Below, one piece after another: positions 38,135-49,610 of a stretch of DNA of 64,000 nt. The translations under genes were made by a program, and so were the position numbers. The stretch is from Echinometra lucunter (Eukaryota > Echinodermata > Echinoidea > Camarodonta > Echinometridae). Location: assembly GCA_029962745.1 (NCBI GenBank), contig CM057156.1, forward strand, positions 28,415,791 through 28,479,790, given 5' to 3'. How positions within the stretch are numbered: position 1 is the stretch's first letter; the number at the start of each line of letters is the position of its first letter. The notes under the pieces were generated by a model that had not been told where the DNA came from, did not search any database, and worked only from the letters and a program-made list of their open reading frames with translations.

Positions 38135-40992
38135 ATACTTAATCAATACTTCTACAGGAAGTAAAACAGGAAGTTAAATGTTTACAAACTTCACTCTTCT
38201 TCAGAAAGTATTGCTCATACATCTTCCAACTAAAGCTATGACGCACTGGTCACTATTTATGGTCTTCTTATCCACTACATCACTCCTTCCAGATAACCGA
38301 CCCACTCCCCCAATACTGAGTAAAAGTTATGACGTACATTAGGCCTTTGGTCAAGAGCTCAAGGTTGACCAACTCCCAGTAGAGGGTTTACTCATTATAA
38401 AAGAGGTTCACTTCAGGACTCCAATCAGAGAGAGTGAGAACCAGAATACTTCAGAATACTTCAGACTGAATTCAAGACATCATCAGGGTACAGTCACCAT
38501 CAAACTTACTCTAGACTTCTGTTCATATCTTTGATCTTCAACTGAATAAATGTTAACTTCATACTCTAACTGACTTTGAATCTTCGTGTCTTCAATGTAC
38601 ATGTTCTCTGTTGCTGGACGATTGAACTAAACACTAAAATCCGATCCCTACACGACAGTGGGTGAGGCGAAGGTGAGAGTAATTTGGTTTGTAATTCAAT
38701 TGGGCCCTTGGTGCTAGTCTTAGCTGTTACAATTTCGTATCTGGGTTATTTTCACTGTTTATTTGCTTGAAAATCATCATAACCTGCACTAAAAAAAAAA
38801 ATTCCTTGAAAAATATTTTTCGAATGAAATTCCTTATCGAAATCACGTTTAATCAGAGTATTACAAGAAAAAATCCCTTCATAAAGATTGAAGCTACGCT
38901 ATAATGCAATACATGTATGATGTTCATCTCTACACCCTGGCTCTACACTATCTGAGATCAGTGGTGACGTCCAGTCTCTGTACGCTAGCTAGCCATTCCT
39001 ATCACGTTAAATACGGGAGATTTTAGTAAAGAGGAATGTTGTAGATCAAGACAGTTTCTGCAAGAAGCATCAGTTTTCCTTAGACAACAATATTATCTAG
39101 GTAGCTTTTACATACAACCATGATTTGTCGAGCGCGTCTCGTAATCAGTTCTGTCTCTGAGAATTTGATGCAATGTCGTTTTGGGCCCGGGGGGGGGGGG
39201 GGGTACTCGACCCCAAAAGTGGTAGGTATGTGCCGCGGGCGAGACAAAAAACGGGGGCTTTGGAGTTTGGAACGGGCTTATTGTGAAAAGGAGGGTCTTC
39301 GGAACGGGCTTCGGAACTACAGATGTTTGTGAAAACGGGGGTCTTTGGAACGGTTCGCCTGCGTGTGAGTGCGTATGTATCCCTATGGAACGGGCATACG
39401 TGCATGCAGCTAGCCCGGTGGCACGGCCGCCGGGTGCGCTCGCGCAGAGGCGATGGTCGGACAGCATTGTAGCGGATCAATGCGGCCGGGAACGGCGTAA
39501 CGAAAAACATGCGAAGCTTTGGAACGGATTTCTTTCTTCTTTTTTCTCGATAAGAAGAAACTGCTATGCTTTGGAACGGCTTTTTTTTGTTCTTTTTCTC
39601 AATAAGATGAAAATGCTATGCCTTGGAACGGAAATTTGAGTGTAAAAATGGGGTCTTCTCCGCGGCACATACCCACCACGCATTATATACTGAGTGCCCC
39701 CCCCCCCGGGGTTTTGGGACGTAGTTTGACATTTGCATCCCGGCCGGGCTTGGTTTTCTTTGTCATTTTCATGTCAATTTCCTACTTTAAATTCTGCTTT
39801 GACCAAAAAAGAAAAGAAAATCGACTCATCAATGAGGTAATGTAAATATTAAGCCACTGCAGTTTTGCCTCCTCTCTTAATAACAGTATCTAAAAGCCGG
39901 GCTAAAAGCCATCAAAATTGCATGCGATCATCTCAATGCACGATGTTTTATTACGTGCAAGCGCTATAGCTCGCCGCAGATCGCCCATATGCCTACGTCA
40001 TCATTGGGGACCCGTTTCTCTCGCAGCCACTTCCGGATTCTGAGAATCAGAGGGGCGTTTTTGGAAAATGTGCTTTTAGATAAATTTCTTGGAATTTACA
40101 GGAGCAATAATGAACACCACTGTCTTCTACATACTTCCCCGTTTCCATTCATAATAATTAACCCTACCCCGTGATTTTCTTCGAATTTCACCTTTAACGT
40201 TTTGTCCAGCCTTGGAATCCAGTCTCCCCAGAACTTAAGGCAATAGCAAATATGCATGCAAAGTCCTTATAAACATAAGTATAAAGCTCATATGAATTTT
40301 GTTATTAAAAAGTAATTCATTTTACGATGAACGGCGAAATCTTCATTTTCTCCTACATATCATTATCCTTACCCAGTTGTGCAACTAGTTCAGCAATAGC
40401 TTGTTCAGTGTTTGGATCATCAAGACCACGGTTGTCGATCACAAAGATCTTCTTTGTAATGTCGGCGAATCTTCTGAACATGGTGTGTCCTCCCGCTTTC
40501 TCCTGCGTAGCAGCCTGCAACCATTTCGCGCGTCTTAGACGTCCATGAGCAGCGAACTTGAGCGAATTGATCAACGATGTCTTTCCACATCCCGTACGGC
40601 CGAAGAGTCCTGTTGTTTGACGAAATACAATCCATGGATAATGAAAGAAATAATGAATGTTTCTATGAGTTGCATTTTAAGGAAAACATAATCCCCTGTA
40701 AATAAAGCCATATGCATCATGTATACATTAGGCAGTGAAAGAACTTTTTAAATCCAAACATGGCTGTCTTGACACAGAAAGATAAAGGTAAAAATCTTAA
40801 TTTTCATCTTTTAGATACTTTCTATCACCGCAGAAGACAAAAATTTTGATCCAGAGTGCCTGCATCCTTGAGAAATATCAATCACCATAGAATAAGTGAC
40901 CGATAAGTGTTACAGCTAAATAAAACAATTATGAATATCTCACGAATCAATTTGTTTCTTTAACTGAAAAAAATACCCCCCCCCCCCCCCAA

Positions 40993-41023
<31 letters not shown>

Positions 41024-41618
41024 CACACAGACTTTGGAATTACAAAAAGTGGAAAAGATATTTTTTCTTTGGGCATGTTAATTGTTGTTAGGTGTCTGTG
41101 TGAGGTGCATGGGTGTGTGTGATGTGTAATATACTGCCATGTCGTAGATTTTGCAATATTTACATCATGCTTTTAACTAAACCTCGCCAATGAACGTGCT
41201 CATTATCATACCCTTTTTTACGCAGATATTTTATTATTCCCTATTTAATAAAAGTAATTACTAGTACATTGTAACGAAATGCATGGACTGTATGTGTAGA
41301 TCTTTATCATAATCAACAAAAGAAAATGATTATTCTTCTTCTCTGTTTTGCCCTTGGTGTTGCATGGTTAAGCCTAGGTGGAATAGTCCATGAAAGTGGA
41401 AAGCGTCAAACCATAACAAAAGCTTTCTTGACGCGGAACGTACACTATCAAAATGTCGATTTTAATCTGAAAATGATTTTGTTTTCGTTACCTATGTAAA
41501 GATTTTCTGGGAACGTAACTCGCTCAGGACATGTTGATGCTTTGCCTGGAACATAATCCAACACTTCTTCCCGTAGTTCAGCGATTTCCTCTCTCAGCTC
41601 ACTGTTTGATGCCGCCAT
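28233..41618 (-). CDS. Type 1 P-loop GTPase with CIIL box (block B), one 10.5 kb intron
   Basis: Five exons: 41618-41492, 40609-40373, 29896-29764, 29496-29426 and 28849-28233. They match the block A gene in phase and splice sites and give 394 aa. P-loop, DNRG and THVD are unchanged, and the tail ends CIIL again. The two extra residues come from in-frame 3-base indels in the charged helix. Intron 2 is about 10.5 kb against 1.25 kb in A because of the inserted LTR-like array and flanks. No stop or frameshift was found, so it looks functional if splicing tolerates the long intron. Upstream TTG could extend the frame by four codons, but the ATG at 41618 is preferred because it is shared with A. 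Confidence 0.86.
31575..31712 (+). mobile_element. LTR1, truncated
   Basis: The first 138 bases match LTR2-LTR4. The text then jumps to the 3-prime part of the internal region (counterpart near 34517), so most of this LTR and the first internal region are deleted. Confidence 0.65.
32463..33062 (+). mobile_element. LTR2, full
   Basis: Begins TGTTATGTG after the polypurine tract. It contains an (AT)n tract, a TATAAAAG box near 32815 and AATAAA near 32963, the order expected for U3-R-U5. The 3-prime limit, about 33062, is set by where LTR2 and LTR4 diverge. It does not end in the usual CA, which is a weak point. Confidence 0.65.
35265..35856 (+). mobile_element. LTR3, full
   Basis: Same features as LTR2, with a shorter (AT)n tract (about 35308-35344). 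Confidence 0.65.
38057..38644 (+). mobile_element. LTR4, full, right end of array
   Basis: Same promoter and polyadenylation signals. Beyond 38644 the text diverges from the internal region, marking the array edge. Confidence 0.65.
38645..39183. other. Unassigned DNA right of the array
   Basis: No gene or repeat structure was recognised. Confidence 0.4.
39184..39715. mobile_element. Inverted-repeat element with internal ttggaacgg repeats (B only)
   Basis: The left end (G run, tactcgac, then ggtaggtatgtgccgcgg) is the near reverse complement of the right end (ccgcggcacatacccacc, then tgagtg and a C run). Between the ends, the motif ttggaacgg or a close variant recurs about seven times (near 39266, 39300, 39348, 39388, 39522, 39573 and 39624). 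No transposase is encoded. Confidence 0.65.
39716..40191. other. Unassigned DNA at right end of B-only segment
   Basis: No gene or repeat structure was recognised. Short open frames lack splice support. Confidence 0.4.
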
Positions 41619-41790
41619 GTCGCATACCAATGATTAGACTGAAATCACCTATTTGATGCTTTTAGAAATAGCAGAGTTATTGCTTCTCTCGATTGAAAGC
41701 GCTCTCATTGCGATCGAAAGGAATTTATTTTACTTGGTGACTTAGTGCCTTACCATATTTGGTCTTTGATAAAAGTCGGGGTGGAGTGAA

Positions 41791-41822
41791 ATTTGCATAA
41801 CTCAACCCATGAATCACGTGAC
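41791..41822. promoter_or_regulatory. Octamer and E-box upstream of type 1 GTPase (block B)
   Basis: ATTTGCAT and TCACGTGAC are preserved at the same spacing as in block A, about 175-205 bp before the start codon. Confidence 0.45.
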
Positions 41823-42591
41823 TAGATCTGGGATTCCAAAGTTTACCGGAGTAAAAGTGGGTTGAGAGCAAGAAGAGCGTTGAATATTATGATGTAAAAC
41901 CCTTCTAGTTCTAAAACGATCATATTGCTCTTAGAACTTTATTACTGCTGACTCTTCCATAGTTCTAACCGAAGTTAACTGAAAATTCCCTGATTGAATG
42001 CCGGGATTGAATGCTCTTCATCTATATATTGCTACATGTAGTAAATGCCAGATATCCTCTTTGCGTGGGTATGTTATTTGTATTCAGTGTATTTGCATTT
42101 ATATGGAAAACGTTAATCACATGTATGTACATGAATATTCTGTTTTACAATACATAGGCAAAAACACAAAAATAAATAAATAAATACAGAAAAAGAAAAA
42201 TTAGAAAAAATAAAAAATGAAATTCACAAAATACGGATAACAAACAAGAAAATGCTTCTCTATATCATTATGAAACAGAAACAAAACAAAATAGTGCCTT
42301 CTTATGTTCATGACCAATGTAAGAAACTTTGCAATACATTCATCCTCACCGCTTTCTGCTATAAAGATTGCTTGCTGCAATTCTAATGAGTGCATGTCCA
42401 AAAGCTTCACTATGCCTGTGTTCATGTGCTATGGATTTTATATTTTCAGTTATTTTCAAATAGCTCACTCAGATTACATCACCTATTGTGGAAAAAAAAG
42501 AAATAAAAGGTAACTTAGGCATTTGTAATTATTTTCTTGGGACAAATCGTTCACAATCGATCGGACAACTCTGCATATACTCTGCAGTAGA

Positions 42592-42690
42592 GGTACCGTG
42601 GTCGAGTGGTCTAAGGCGCTTGACTGGAGACTCGAAGGTCGGGGGTTCGGCATTTATGCCCTTGAGCAAGGCATTTTATCTACATTGCTC
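42592..42690 (+). mobile_element. tRNA-derived SINE (block B), B-box deleted
   Basis: Matches the A copy but lacks about 15 bases spanning the second half of the B-box, so pol III activity is probably lost. Confidence 0.65.
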
Positions 42691-42844
42691 TTTTATCGTA
42701 CATCAAATAAATGAAAATGCTATAGGCATTATTGATACCAACGTGTGCACGTATTTTTTTAAAATATATATAATATACTACTGACTTATTACATAAAGAT
42801 TCATTTGATAAATCCCCCAACAACATAGTTATTATCATTTATTG

Positions 42845-43147
42845 TTATAATTGTTGTTATTATTATTATTAGTAGTAGTAGTAGTAGTAGTAGTAGTATT
42901 GTTGTTGTTGTTGTTGTTGATATTATCTGAATTATCATTATTATCATTATTATAAGATAGCTTTTTTATCCATGTTATCAGAAGAAAAAAGAGGAGGAAA
43001 GAAGAAGAGGAGGAAGAAGAAGAAGAAGAAGAAGAAGAAGAAGAAGAAAGAAGAAGATGATGATGAAGAAGAAGATGAAGAAGAAGATGAAGAAGAAGAT
43101 GATGAAGAAGAAGAAGCAGAAGAAGAAATAGAAGAAGAAGAAGAGAG
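42845..43147. repeat. Compound triplet microsatellite (block B)
   Basis: TTA/GTA/TTG-type triplets, then a GAA/GAT purine tract. Counterpart of 11029-11341 with different lengths. Confidence 0.88.
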
Positions 43148-44236
43148 GTCAGGGTCATGCAACTATTAGCCCTATTTCTTCGTTTAAACGTACCGCACTT
43201 TCTCTTCTTTGGTCTTCCGGGCCTATCTCTTACTTTTTATTGCTTTCCATCTCTTTCCCTTTTATCTCTTTTTGTTTCTCTCTCTTCCTTTACCTCTCAA
43301 ATTGACCTTTAAACTTTCATTCTTTCAAAATGTCCATTCAATTTGTAAAACCGAGTGGGGTTGGCTGTGACGTTATCCCGGTCATTATTTAGTCTTGTCT
43401 TTCTAGCATTTACAAAATGCATTTACGATTCCATAAATGAATTTGGTAACGGTATTACGGTAAATCACTTTAAGTGATTAGTTGTTATTAATATAAAATG
43501 TTGCGCTATTTTCTGAGTGTTATCTATATAGTATACACTCAGATTCTTATAAACCCTTCCTTTCACGTTAACCTCATTACAGTATAAAATACACTGGAAA
43601 CTTAATCAGGGTGCATAGTCCAATTTATGATCACTGTTATTCTATTCTATTTGAGTACAGCATAGATTGAATTGCAGTGGAACGGCTGACTCACCTGCAC
43701 GGAAATTCGCATCAGCCATTTTCTGATAAATACAATAAAAAAGAAAGTAGGCCTATTTGCATATATCCACATGAACATTTCATGTTCATTCGCAGTTACT
43801 GTGTCAATCACTACGTAAAACTATGATTATTGGTGCCTCTTAGAATAAATGCAAATGAACGAGTTTTTGTATTTCGCAGTATCTTATCTTGAAATGTATT
43901 CAATATTTAACAAGCATTACCTCTGCCCTCGAGCTTCTGGTATTTGTATTGTAGGTTTGTCGTTGTTTGTTTTTAGATAATACAGTTATGTGAACTTACT
44001 TGAATAATGTCATAACAGGTTGAATATTATTCGTAAGTATTCTCTCTTTACCCTAGCAAAGTACAAGATATTACAAGTTCCTGTTAAAACCGCTGATTTG
44101 ATATATGGTAAGTAATGGTCATTTCTGCTTCATAATCTGAGGAATAAAAGACTTTACTATGGAGAACGGGGAAGATGGAAATATTCTCAAGATGAAAGCA
44201 TGTTAGAAAAGGTAAGCATTTTAAACAAAAAATTAC
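43148..44236. other. Intergenic region downstream of type 2 GTPase (block B)
   Basis: No exon signals; collinear with block A. Confidence 0.5.
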
Positions 44237-44242
44237 TTTATT
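44237..44242 (-). terminator. Polyadenylation signal AATAAA of type 2 gene (block B)
   Basis: Minus-strand AATAAA at the same spacing as in block A. Confidence 0.5.
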
Positions 44243-44328
44243 CGCAATGTTTATCAAAATGCGTTACTGTAAATGATACGATAGTGAAATTGTATATGAA
44301 TAATGTCTAATTATTCCAAAATGTTTGA

Positions 44329-47262
44329 TCATTGTATCGGGCAGCCTGGAAGATTGATTACCGGTCGAAATCCTGGACCCTTAGATCTGTTGGCCTCCAT
44401 AATGCGCATGAGCTCTTCACGTTTGTCGGCCTCTATTCTCCGCAGCTGTTCTTGAAATCGGCGCTCTCGTTCTGCTTCCTGAAGTTGCTTTTCCCGAGAC
44501 TCGAGCTGCTGTCGCTCTACAAGAAGCTGGTGCTGCTGCACCTCGAACTCCATCTTCATCTCATGAGATTTTTCCAGGGACTCCAGCTCCATCCTGCGTC
44601 TTTCAAGTTCAAGTTTGAGCTTATTCACCTGTCTTCGTTTTTCTTCAGTCTCGCCTCACTCCTGATTCTTCTCTGCCTTGTCGACGTCCTGGAAATCTCT
44701 GACGACTTCTTTAGCTGCTACTGCCACTTTGTCTTTCAGACTTTTCTTCAGACCATCTTCCTGGCTTATCTTCTTTCCTGCCTTCGCTATCTCAGACTTC
44801 TTTTCCATTTCCACACGTTGATAATGCTTAAAGACAGCAGTGTCATCTCCAATGGTCATGCATCTCTCGATGAGGTTCAGAAGATTTAGTTGGTATTACT
44901 CATCTAGTCTGATCTTCTTGTTGGTGATGTTGGCGACCTCGTAGATGTCTCCAAACCCTGAGACTCGGAGAACAGCCTTGAGAACATCCATGTTCTTGCG
45001 CTCGGCAACGTCAACGTGAGTCACAACAGCAATAGGATAACATCCTGCAATAGACAAAGATCACAGCAAACTTTATGCTTTTATGCTTTTTCAAAATCAA
45101 CATGTCAAATATATGTCTGGAATTGAATGAATCTATCATGATATCTTTGGGAAATAGCGATAGATAGCTTCAACTAAAGTGTTATTTTTAAAAGATAATT
45201 TTATTTAATGCTGGCCTTTGTTTTCTTATGACCTTTGCCTTTTGCATGGATAAAGAAGAGAACATTATCCAGCTTGTAAAAATATTCCATTACGTATTTG
45301 TTTATTCTAGTCATTCTCATATACCTTTCAAAAGAAACATAAAGACTCAAACGTAAATAATTATGTAAATAAATTTTGAGGGTACCTTGGTGTCGGTGAA
45401 AGAAATCGACGACGTGATTCAGCCCTGCGAAGTCGGATCGTATGTTGTGAGTCGCACTATAACACAAAAAAAAAAAACACCAAAACGATCAAATATCGAT
45501 GATCTAACCAATTTTGAGCTCAACTTCTTCTGAAATGTCAACTTTTGTCTCACAGTTCAGGAAATGAAAGTACAATAAATCAATAAAAGTTTGACGCTGT
45601 CATCTGGCCATTTATCAATTTGTACTGACACGTAACACTAAAATAAATAATCATGATACAAACAAACTTCAAGCAGAATAAAACCTCTCAAGTAGAACTC
45701 CTGTAGAATATTTGATATTGGTCATGGTCGTAAATACATTTTAAATTCACTGAGATTTTTATTACCCGTACCATATACTGCTTTACATTATGACCGACTT
45801 ACATGGTTTATTTTGAATATTAAGTGGCACTTTTATACCTTCCAAAAGCCTGTGAACATTATATACGCTTATATTTTTTGCATCTTTCAAATGAATATTA
45901 TTATCAGACGTTTATTACGCAGCTTCTAAACATTTTCATTGATACCTGAAAACGAAAACAGCACATGTTATCGGGTGTCCTGTGTTGTGATTAATAGCAG
46001 GTGTATCGGTCCCTTGTCTATCACCTTCGTCCGCCCACTGGACCTGCTCACTGTAACCACGGCGGCCATCTGCATGGAAATGACATGTAGGACTACATTC
46101 GTTATATTTATGCCAGTTGTAATAATTACAAATCTTTAAACGTCCCTCGCCACCAAGGGGGAGCGCACTGTCGAGACATCCATTGAAGGAGTTAGAACAG
46201 TATCTTGGGATTTCAAATCTTTATTACCATGAAGGCTATCATGCCCCCCCCCCCCTTCCCCCAAATCCCTAATGTAAATGCGGGAATGTGCCGGTGTTTG
46301 TTGCATTATTGGTTAAGGGGTCAAGTGAAGCAGAAAATGTTTTCCTGTGGAAGAATACCAGAAAGGGGCATTTTTGAAAAAAAAAAAAAAAAAAAACCGG
46401 GAGGCTTCAAAGAAATCGGATGAAAACAGAAACTTACAAAGCGTATAACGGTTCAAACTCAGCGGTTTATACCAATTCAGATTCGATTCGAATGTTCAGC
46501 ACATTAACATGAAATCTATCTTCATCTTTATTGACAATGGGAAAAGATTCGTAGGGCATTACAGAAATGGAGGGGTTATACACATGTACAGTCAAGAAGA
46601 AGAAGAAAAAAGCATTTAAGAGAAATACAAAGTAAGAAGTACGAAGATATCTAGAATACTCCTGGTCGCTTTGCTCCCTTGCATGTCAACTACCTTGTGG
46701 GGCTATGGAGCTGATGGTAAGGCAATGACTGACGAATGATACACCATTGATTTCACGGTACTGTACGTCTCTGAGTTTATCTTCAATATCATATCTCAAA
46801 AGTGATTTTCTTTAGTATATAAAATGAAATTTAGAGATATTGTTTTCCGTGGAGGATAATTTTCAAACATCAATTAATGGATCGTTCATACTTACCGAGT
46901 TGTGCTCTTAACTCAGTCTGAGCTTGTTCAGCATTCGGGTTGTCAAGGCCACGGTTGTCAATGACGTAGATACATTGGGTCAAATTAGCGATCTTTCTGA
47001 ACATTGTATGACCTCCTGCTTTCTCCTGAGTGGCTACTTCAATCCACTTGGCTCGTCTCAGACTTCCAAGAGATGCATACTTCAGAGAATTGATCAAAGA
47101 ACTTTTTCCGCATCCAGTTCTTCCAAACAGCCCAATGAAAAGGTTCTCAGGAAATGTTATTCGGTCGGGAATGGTAACATTTTTACCGGGTTTGTATTTC
47201 TGAACAATCTCACGAAGCTCAGTTATTTCCTCTTGTAAGTCTTTTAGGGATGATGCCGCCAT
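44329..47262 (-). pseudogene. Type 2 GTPase, block B copy, interrupted by two nonsense codons
   Basis: Exon equivalents: 47262-46896, 46069-45946, 45456-45386 and 45044-44329. Splice sites and lengths are identical to the A copy, with no frameshift. In the last exon, TAA at 44898-44896 replaces the CAG of DEQYQL, and TGA at 44658-44656 replaces TGC. The predicted product stops after 236 residues. It keeps P-loop, DNRG and THVD but loses the helical tail and the CPIQ end, which is still encoded downstream. The stops sit in the terminal exon, where nonsense-mediated decay is often weak, so a truncated soluble GTPase domain remains possible. The first stop needs two base changes from CAG. Otherwise the copy is very close to A, so loss is recent. 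Confidence 0.85.
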
Positions 47263-47826
47263 CTCAATTCGACGTTTCTCTTTCTACCCTCCTGAACTAA
47301 AGAGCCCGTTCTAGATTGTGTGTATTATAATGTCAAATATTTATGAGAATATAGGACGATGGTCGATGTCTTGATGAGATAAAGAACTACGAAAAAGGGG
47401 ATTGATGCTTTCCTCTGACCACACTCGAAATCAAAAGCAGTGTTTTTCTGTTTTAACGAAACTTCAAAAATGAAAGTATACTTAGAGTAATCGACAAAAA
47501 GGGCCGACCATGCACATCAATATATAGCGAGTAACATTTACCTATGAATGCTTGAAAATATCATCGCCCTAGGAGGCGTGGTTCTTGTAGGTTCACTAGA
47601 AATCGAATGACTGCGCATGCTTGAATTGGATAAGCGCCGCCCAAAGGCTGGGTTTCTCCAAGGCCAATCAGACTCACTATCATGTGACTCTTTGCAACCA
47701 CCAAACTCTGCAAACCATTACACAAAATCATTAGTCCTCCCACTTTACAGCGCAACGTTTCTTTCTCATTTTGTTCTTGAACTGCATACCAAATATTTTT
47801 AAAAATCTTGAAAATACAACTTCGTA
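47263..47826. promoter_or_regulatory. Bidirectional promoter between type 2 gene and two-domain gene (block B)
   Basis: These 564 bp hold the same TGCGCATGC, CCAAT and TCATGTGAC elements, in the same order and spacing as block A. Confidence 0.6.
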
Positions 47827-49559
47827 ATGGCAAACGCAGAGAAAATTGCAGTCGCTTTTCTCACCCTGTCAACTGAGTCGAGTACTGATAAGTTGATCGA
47901 ACGTATTGCTGATCAAAATCCTCAGCTAAGTTGTATCTCCGTAAAACTTACACACCAAGATTTACAGTCGTTCATACCGCGAGGTGAATACGACGTCGTC
48001 ATTCTGTTGCATTCAATTTCACAAGGTCGTAACTCTATCACCGACGTTGCAGACGCCAAGTACAGCAAACTTCTGCCGCAACTAAGGCAAAAATATGGTA
48101 TGTATAATAATACATGTATCAGTGTATACAAATCATTTCTGTGACACATCTCTTACACTAATACTTGTGTATTTTTTTACCGCTTTGTTTACTCGTTGCA
48201 GTCCAGATGATGATTTGACCTGCTGAAAAGTGTCAAGAAATACTGCAGTACAATGTATATTATAGGTCTAATAATATGGCCGCAATATAGGCGGTATCTG
48301 TAAAATAAATCAATATAAAAAACAACAAAAGATCATCATTGAAAGTGCATAAATAAGAAATAATGTACTGTGTAAACCCGGTCACTGGGTAATTCTCTTT
48401 TTTATGCCTCTGCCAATCGAAGGTGATGTCGGATGCATTATGTTTTCGGTTTGTCCATCCGTCCGGTCGTCCCGTTTTTTCCTTAGCGTGATAATTATAT
48501 CAAGAACTATTTGATGTATACCGTATCATTTTCAAACCTGGTGCTAGTATTTATCACCACAGGAAGACAATCCGATAAGATTTAGTAGTATTTAGGTCAA
48601 AAGCCAAATGTTACTGAAGTCAATTTTGAGAGTTCAGGTCTTTGCCTTGATAACACGATGTCTCAAGAACTATTTGAGATGATAAACTTCAAGTTTTTTC
48701 TTTTTCATTTATGGGAAGGCGATCAGACCTTTGATTTAGACAGTTCAGAGGTCTAAGGTCACAGATGCCAATTTCCATGAAATTAAAGATTTGTTATGTT
48801 TAATATCTCAACTGTTTTGTATGCTAGATAACATGAGGAAATTTTTTGGTTCTTACATGTAGGTCAAAGGTCAATCGACATGTAATTATTGATTTTTTTT
48901 TTTTCTCATACCTGGTTATCACAACTTTTCAAGAATAGATTTAAGCTGAATTTGACCGGAGGTATATAGTAGACGCAGTCACATTCAATTTGTTGTTGTT
49001 GTTGTTTGTTTGATGAGGTGTTTTCCACTTGTTTTAAGGAGAGAGAAGGCACAAAACCTTTGTGACGGAACATTTGCCACCAAATAGAATACACAGTTCA
49101 ACAATTATTCCACTGAGATATACAAAATGATGAACGGTCACGTTATGTGGATCTTAAGATAGTTTGTATGACTCAATTTGGTTTAAAAAAAACAAACAAC
49201 TAATTCATATTGGGCCTGTCTGGATAGTGTTTCTAATGATTCTCTTCCTTGAAGGGATGAATGTTTTACTGTGCATTACTTTACTACTAAGTTACCCAGA
49301 TTCTGTCATAAATTTTATTTCAAGTACAAAGTAAAATATTAATATGGTTTATTTCAAATGAGATATGACAGTTTGCAATCATCATTTCCAAGGATTCCAG
49401 TAATATTATTTATACGGGCAAAACTTGCTGTTTGGTTGTGTGGGCGAATGTCACTGCCTTTGGTCACTGCCTACACACGTGTGGCGCCGCAAGCGCGTGT
49501 GAGGATGGGTGAGCGGGCGAGGAGGGCAGAAAGGGCAAGAGCTGAGAAAAAAGAAAGAA

Positions 49560-49610
<51 letters not shown>

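Larger units (their letters stand above)
31575..38644 (+). mobile_element. Tandem LTR-like retroelement array, about 2.8 kb period
   Basis: Order: truncated LTR1, partial internal part, LTR2, internal, LTR3, internal, LTR4. LTR starts lie at 32463, 35265 and 38057, spaced 2802 and 2792 bases. Each full internal region of about 2.2 kb is nearly identical and lacks a visible reverse transcriptase, protease or integrase frame, so the element is non-autonomous. A polypurine tract (acaaaagggga) precedes each full LTR. No clear tRNA primer site starting TGG was seen. Such arrays can arise by recombination between LTRs. Confidence 0.7.
30812..40191. other. B-only 9.4 kb segment inside type 1 intron 2
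   Basis: Block A reads straight through at about 8206. The segment holds unassigned DNA (30812-31574), a tandem LTR-like array (31575-38644), more unassigned DNA and an inverted-repeat element (about 39184-39715). No gene with splice signals was seen. No target duplication is evident at the outer edges, so deletion from A cannot be excluded. Confidence 0.8.
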
